Shown piece after piece: positions 41,244 to 45,180 of a stretch of 45,180 nucleotides of DNA. The notes beneath the pieces are model-generated. The model did not search any database. It was not told the DNA's origin and saw only the letters and a program-made list of their open reading frames with translations. The stretch is from a bacterium. GTDB taxonomy: Bacteria; Bacillota; Bacilli; Lactobacillales; Streptococcaceae. The DNA is taken from positions 1 through 45,180 of the forward strand of contig CAJNBX010000015.1 of assembly GCA_905221115.1 (NCBI GenBank), given 5' to 3'. The translations under genes and the position numbers were made by a program. How positions within the stretch are numbered: position 1 is the stretch's first letter; each line of letters opens with the position of its first letter.

Positions 41244-42146
41244 ATGATTCTAAGACATCCGGGCATCAGCCCAACCAATGACTTGGTTGCTAAGAAAATC
41301 TTTAGCAATCCAGAAATCACTTGTCAATTTATTCGCGATATGCTGGACTTGCCAGCCAAAAATGTAACTATTTTAGAGGGAAGCAATATTCATGTCTTGC
41401 CTTCCATGCCTTACTCGGCACAGGATTTCTATACCAGTATAGACGTCTTGGCGGAGTTGGACAATGGCACTCAAGTAATCATTGAAATTCAGGTACATCA
41501 TCAGAATTTTTTCATTAATCGTTTGTGGGCTTATCTATGTAGTCAGGTCAATCAAAACCTAGAAAAAATTCGCCAGCAAGAGGGCAATACTCATCAGAGT
41601 TACAAACACATCGCACCTGTTTACGCTATCGCAATTGTGGATAGTAATTATTTCTCAGATGACCTAGCTTTTCATAGCTTTAGTATGCGAGAGGACACGA
41701 CAGGTGAAGTCTTAACCATCACAAACAATGGACAGGAACATCATCTAGTCAAGATGGCATTCTTGGAATTAAAAAAATACAGAGAAACCAGCAAAGACAA
41801 GGTTCGCAAACCCTGGTTGGAGTTTTTCGGGAACAAGCCCTTTACTCAACAACCCGAGCGAGCCATTAGCCAAGCAGACCAACTGCTAGACTACAAGAGC
41901 TGGTCCGAGGAGGACAGGAAGATGTTTAGCCAACTACGTATGCGTGAAGAACAAGCCTTGTTAGCACAGGACTATGCTTTAGAAACAGCTAGGGCGGAAG
42001 GCATTGAAAAAGGTTTAGAGCGTGGGAAGCTCTTTGCTTTCCTAGATATGGTTCGTCAAGGTCTTCTGACATCTGAGGTAGCCAGTCAGCAATTGGGCAT
42101 GACCGTTGCTGAATTTGAGTCACTATTGAAAGAGCATCACAAATAA
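41244..42146 (+). CDS. Rpn-family PD-(D/E)XK nuclease/putative transposase
   Basis: The 300-residue protein is of the recombination-promoting nuclease/transposase-like type. It has NDLVAKKIFSNPEITCQFIR at the start and the PD-(D/E)XK core TSIDVLAELDNGTQVIIEIQ (Asp, Glu-x-Gln) with QNFFINRLWAYLCSQ following. The C-terminus is helical and charged. AAGGAGGAAAAGG precedes ATG 41244. An upstream frame start at 41205 lies in the BOX end. Its C-terminal third is duplicated downstream. Confidence 0.88.
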   Translation: MILRHPGISPTNDLVAKKIFSNPEITCQFIRDMLDLPAKNVTILEGSNIHVLPSMPYSAQDFYTSIDVLAELDNGTQVIIEIQVHHQNFFINRLWAYLCSQVNQNLEKIRQQEGNTHQSYKHIAPVYAIAIVDSNYFSDDLAFHSFSMREDTTGEVLTITNNGQEHHLVKMAFLELKKYRETSKDKVRKPWLEFFGNKPFTQQPERAISQADQLLDYKSWSEEDRKMFSQLRMREEQALLAQDYALETARAEGIEKGLERGKLFAFLDMVRQGLLTSEVASQQLGMTVAEFESLLKEHHK

Positions 42147-42149
42147 GAA

Positions 42150-42485
42150 CTAAAAAATACAGAGAAACTAGCAAATATAAGGTTCGCAAGCCGTGGTTGG
42201 AGTTTTTCGGGAATAAGCCCTTTACCCAACAACCTGAGCGAGCTATCAGCCAAGCAGACCAACTGCTAGACTACAAGAGCTGGTCTGAGGATGACAGGAA
42301 GCTGCTTAGTCAACTACATATGCGCGAAGAACAAGCCTTGTTAGCACATAACTATGCCTTGGAACGAGCTGAAGAAAAAGGCTTAGAACGTGGTCGTCCA
42401 GAGAGTACTGAGGAGGGGTAAAAGTAGGTTTAGCAAGTCTAGTTCGTCAAGGCCTTCTGACTTCATATATTGCCAGCTAGTAATG
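42150..42485 (+). pseudogene. Duplicated 3' fragment of the Rpn-type gene
   Basis: 42150-42390 repeats 41767-42010 with few changes (KVRKPWLEFFGNKPFTQQPE in both), then drifts, with a stop at 42418-42420 and a recognisable GTTCGTCAAGG segment up to about 42485. There is no start or N-terminal nuclease core. From 42486 to 42706 no gene is seen; TTGATA (42621-42626), 16 bp, TATAAC (42643-42648) may be a promoter for the next gene. Confidence 0.88.
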
Positions 42486-42706
42486 ATTCGAATAGTTGGG
42501 AATATAAAGGATTATTGTTTGTTTGATTGAAATAATTTAGCTTTTATAAGTGATGAGAATTCAACATTTAAAGTTTGGACTGTTTTATCCAATATTTTCT
42601 TAAAAATAAGATAAAAATTGTTGATACCAATTATTTAAGTGGTATAACGGTGGTAGTAAAGAAAACTATTTACAATCAAATAAAAAATAAAATAGGAGAT
42701 AAAACA

Positions 42707-43306
42707 ATGAAAAAAGTTTTATTGACATCAGTAGTAGCTCTTGCAGTATTATCTGCAGTAGCGCCAGCATTTGCAGATAACAATGGTGGAGCTAACCTTC
42801 CAGGTGTGTATGATTCACGTGAAGCATATGAAAGCCAATCAGAATTTGTAACTGCTAATAGAGTTAATGCATATGTAGATGCTCATATCAAAGATCTTAA
42901 AGAACCAGCTGAAGTTGCCAAAGCTGAAGCAGACTTGCAAGGATTCTTGGATTCTGTATACTCAGGTTATGATTTCTCTAATAAGAAAGCAGCGCTAGAG
43001 AAAGCAGTTGGAGAAGCTAAAGAAGCATACAATGCTAAAGTAGTAGAACTTCGTAACGAAGCGGTGAAACATTTACAAGAAGTTTTCAATTCATCTCTTA
43101 AAAAAGAAGGTAAATACTATATCTTGAACGAAACTCTTGAACAAGCAAACGCTCGTTATTTAAAAGATCACGCTCAAGATGGACAAACAGCTCCATCAGC
43201 TACTCCAGAACCAGGTAAACCAGATTCAATAGAGCAAGCTAAACAAGCAGGTGCAATAGCTAAAGCTGGTCAAAAAGCTCTTCCCAAAACACACGCTTCT
43301 AAATAA
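42707..43306 (+). CDS. Secreted helical protein with degraded LPXTG-like end
   Basis: The 199-residue precursor starts with a clear signal peptide, MKKVLLTSVVALAVLSAVAP followed by AFA, cleaved before DNNGG. The mature part is helical and charged (REAYESQSEFVTANRVNAYV, KKAALEKAVGEAKEAYNAKV), then a Pro-rich stretch, then KALPKTHASK at the very end. LPKTH resembles a sortase motif, but the Gly is replaced and no hydrophobic span follows, so it should be released. AGGAGA precedes ATG 42707. No family recognised. Confidence 0.82.
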   Translation: MKKVLLTSVVALAVLSAVAPAFADNNGGANLPGVYDSREAYESQSEFVTANRVNAYVDAHIKDLKEPAEVAKAEADLQGFLDSVYSGYDFSNKKAALEKAVGEAKEAYNAKVVELRNEAVKHLQEVFNSSLKKEGKYYILNETLEQANARYLKDHAQDGQTAPSATPEPGKPDSIEQAKQAGAIAKAGQKALPKTHASK

Positions 43307-43360
43307 TTTATTTAATGAAGTAACTGAGGGTGGGCAAAAACCCACTTCTAACTATCAAAA

Positions 43361-43397
43361 AACGAGCATTTCCGTAGTTGGAGATGCTCGTTTTCTT
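43361..43397 (+). terminator. Terminator before the IS1182-type element
   Basis: AACGAGCAT (43361-43369) pairs with ATGCTCGTT (43384-43392), followed by TTCTT. A weaker GTGGG/CCCAC hairpin lies just before (43331-43344). Confidence 0.8.
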
Positions 43398-43443
43398 ATG
43401 TCATGGTTTATAATTAAAATAACAACAAAATAATTAGAAAGCC

Positions 43444-45048
43444 ATGACAATGTATAAAGATTATAACACAAATCAGTTAAATTTAGAAGTAAATCTTGCC
43501 TACGATATTCCATCAAGTCCCGAAGCGAGAATGATTAGCCTCTTTGTGGACAGTATCCCTAATCAAGTTCTATTGGAAGGGACCTCTCACACTGGTCGCC
43601 ATGCCTTTCATCCAGCCATGCTCATGAAGATGACCCTGTTCGCTTATACTCGTCAAGTGTTCTCTGGACGTAAAATCGTTCAAATGAATGAGGAAGTCAT
43701 TCCCATGAAATGGTTGAACCAAGATACCTATGTTAGCTATAAAACGATTAATAACTTCCGCTCCAGTAAACATGCCAACAACCTAATCAAAACTGCTTTT
43801 ATTTACTTCACCTTACTCATGCGTGAGAACGGAATGATTGAGGATGATGCCTTGTTCATTGATGGAACAAAACTAGAAGCTGATGCCAATCTCTATTCTT
43901 TCACTTGGAAAAGAGCTATTGACAAATATGAAGCAGCCTTGAGTGGGAAAATTTCCCAGCTCTATGATCAGCTGATTCAAGAAGGGGTAAATCTCACCTT
44001 ATCTAAAGAAGAACGGGAAACCCGTCAGGGATTGGAGGAGCTACTAGAAAAAACGGAGGCTACCTTAGCCGAAATAGAACAAGCTATTGAAGAAGAGCCT
44101 AAAGTGATAAAGGGTGGGTCTGCCAATAGACAAAAACGTCGTCGGATAAAGAAAATCCGTAAGCAATTAAGGGATGATTTCCTTTCTCGTAAACAGCGCT
44201 ATGAAGAAGCTAGAAAAATTTTAGAAGACCGCAACTCTTTCTCAAAGACGGATCATGATGCCACTTTTATGAGTATGAAGGAAGACCATATGCAAAATGG
44301 GCAACTGAAACCTGGTTATAATATCCAAGCGGCTACCAATGGTCAGTATGTCCTTGATTTTGATATCTTTCCCAATCCAACAGACACTCGCACTCTGAAA
44401 CCCTTCCTCCAATCGATTCAAAGCCTAGACTTATTCAACTATATCGTAGCAGATGCTGGTTATGGTAGCGAAGAAAATTATCGTTTTATCATTGATGAAT
44501 TGTAAAAAACACCGCTTATTCCCTATACCATGTATCAGAAGGAATTGACTAAAAACTACCAGACGAGCACAGATAATCCAATGAACTGGGAATATCTTGA
44601 GGACACGGACCAGTTTATAAAGCCCGACGGCCTAGTTTATTCCTTTAAGAACTACTCTAGTCGAACTGACAAGTATGGCTTTCAACGTGATTTCAAGATT
44701 TATGAGGCGGATAAAGTTCAAGATACTCCTGAGTTAGAACAGTTGGCTAAAACAAATAGTGGAAATCAGAAACAAATCCATTATAATCCAACTTGGAATT
44801 ACTTTAAGGAACTCCTTAAGCAAACATTACATAGTGAAGAAGGCTCTCGAATTTATGCCAAACGGAAAATCGATGTTGAACCCGTTTTTGGTAGATTGAA
44901 GAGTGTTTTTGGCGTGCGAAGAGTGCATGTCAGAGGGAAACAAGCTGTCGCAATAGAGATAGGATTTATCTTTATGAGCATGAATCTCACCAAGTTGGCC
45001 AAGAATCTAGCCTCTAAAACATCCACTACTCAAAAACGAGCCTACTGA
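43444..45048 (+). pseudogene. IS1182-type transposase broken by one stop codon
   Basis: One reading frame of about 535 codons covers a full DDE transposase. It has the N-terminal DNA-binding part (HTGRHAFHPAMLMKMTLFAY), Asp in ALFIDGTKLEA, Asp in YIVADAGYGS and Glu in KIDVEPVFGRLKSVFG. A single TAA at 44503-44505 (after FIIDEL) splits it; the same frame continues KTPLIPYTMYQKELT. All else looks intact, so loss of function is recent or reversible by suppression. 43398-43443 carries inverted GTCATGG/CCATGAC arms. Confidence 0.88.
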
Positions 45049-45050
45049 AA

Positions 45051-45076
45051 AAGTCATCAAATTGATGGCTTTTTTG
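45051..45076 (+). terminator. Terminator behind the IS1182-type transposase
   Basis: AAGTCATCAA and TTGATGGCTT (45051-45060/45062-45071) pair with one G-T, followed by TTTTT. Confidence 0.8.
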
Positions 45077-45100
45077 TTATACTAGAGATGAGGTGAAATA

Positions 45101-45180
45101 ATGCTTGATAATCAGTTAACTATGGATGTCAGTCCTTATTCTAGTTTGTATGATATCGTGGTTCCTAAAACCCACTTTTT
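45101..45180 (+). CDS. Start of a further probable transposase (partial)
   Basis: ATG 45101 behind GAGGTGAAATA opens a frame that runs off the window (MLDNQLTMDVSPYSSLYDIV and further). The start resembles N-termini of IS1182-type transposases in pneumococci as I remember them. Only 26 codons are visible. Confidence 0.5.
   Translation, partial: MLDNQLTMDVSPYSSLYDIVVPKTHF

Overview
The window reads as a mitis-group Streptococcus chromosome, most likely S. pneumoniae or a very close relative such as S. mitis. The evidence is the gene order 5S rRNA, tRNA-Asn, comW, purA, then tadA, SRP RNA, dut, radA, carbonic anhydrase and prs, together with a ComE-type direct repeat before comW, a BOX repeat, and ISL3 (IS1167-like) and IS1182-type transposase remnants. 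Between purA and tadA lies a complete-looking 32.3 kb temperate siphophage.

Layout. 1-3090 is host: the 5S rRNA 3' end, tRNA-Asn, a decayed ISL3 transposase, comW (with a frameshifted end) and purA. 3091-35376 is the prophage, bounded by a near-identical 21-bp att sequence (20/21). Its left module, mostly on the minus strand, holds the integrase, a small protein, an ImmA/IrrE-type peptidase and a CI-like repressor. A switch region with two facing promoters follows. The early genes on the plus strand are a Cro-like protein, a BRO-N/ORF6C antirepressor, a replisome organizer, a DnaC-like ATPase, PcfK-like and PcfJ-like proteins, many small proteins and an ArpU-type late regulator. Next come a small tyrosine recombinase, an HNH nuclease and the terminase. 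An HK97-type head, connectors, tail (with a -1 frameshift in the tail chaperone), tape measure, Dit, a Tal/receptor-binding protein with an S74 chaperone end, two holins and a GH25 lysin with three CW_7 repeats follow. A short minus-strand operon of tiny proteins closes the right end.

35377-45180 is host again: tadA, SRP RNA, dut, a histidine phosphatase, radA with a non-canonical start, a beta-carbonic anhydrase, a PrsW-like membrane protease and prs. Then comes a repeat-rich stretch: BOX, an Rpn-type nuclease gene with a duplicated fragment, a small secreted protein with a degraded LPXTG-like end, an IS1182-type transposase broken by one stop codon, and the start of a further probable transposase.

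How it works together. CI, ImmA and the switch region would hold lysogeny. Cro and the antirepressor drive the early genes, ArpU turns on the late genes, and terminase, head, tail and lysis genes follow in assembly order. Least-explained parts: (1) the right-end minus-strand operon with a palindromic operator between its -35 and -10; (2) the face-to-face switch promoters and a candidate small RNA beside the integrase; (3) a tyrosine recombinase between two 53-bp direct repeats, each followed by a terminator; (4) a self-contained antisense gene inside the early operon. All function calls rest on reading motifs and remembered family features; no database search was run.
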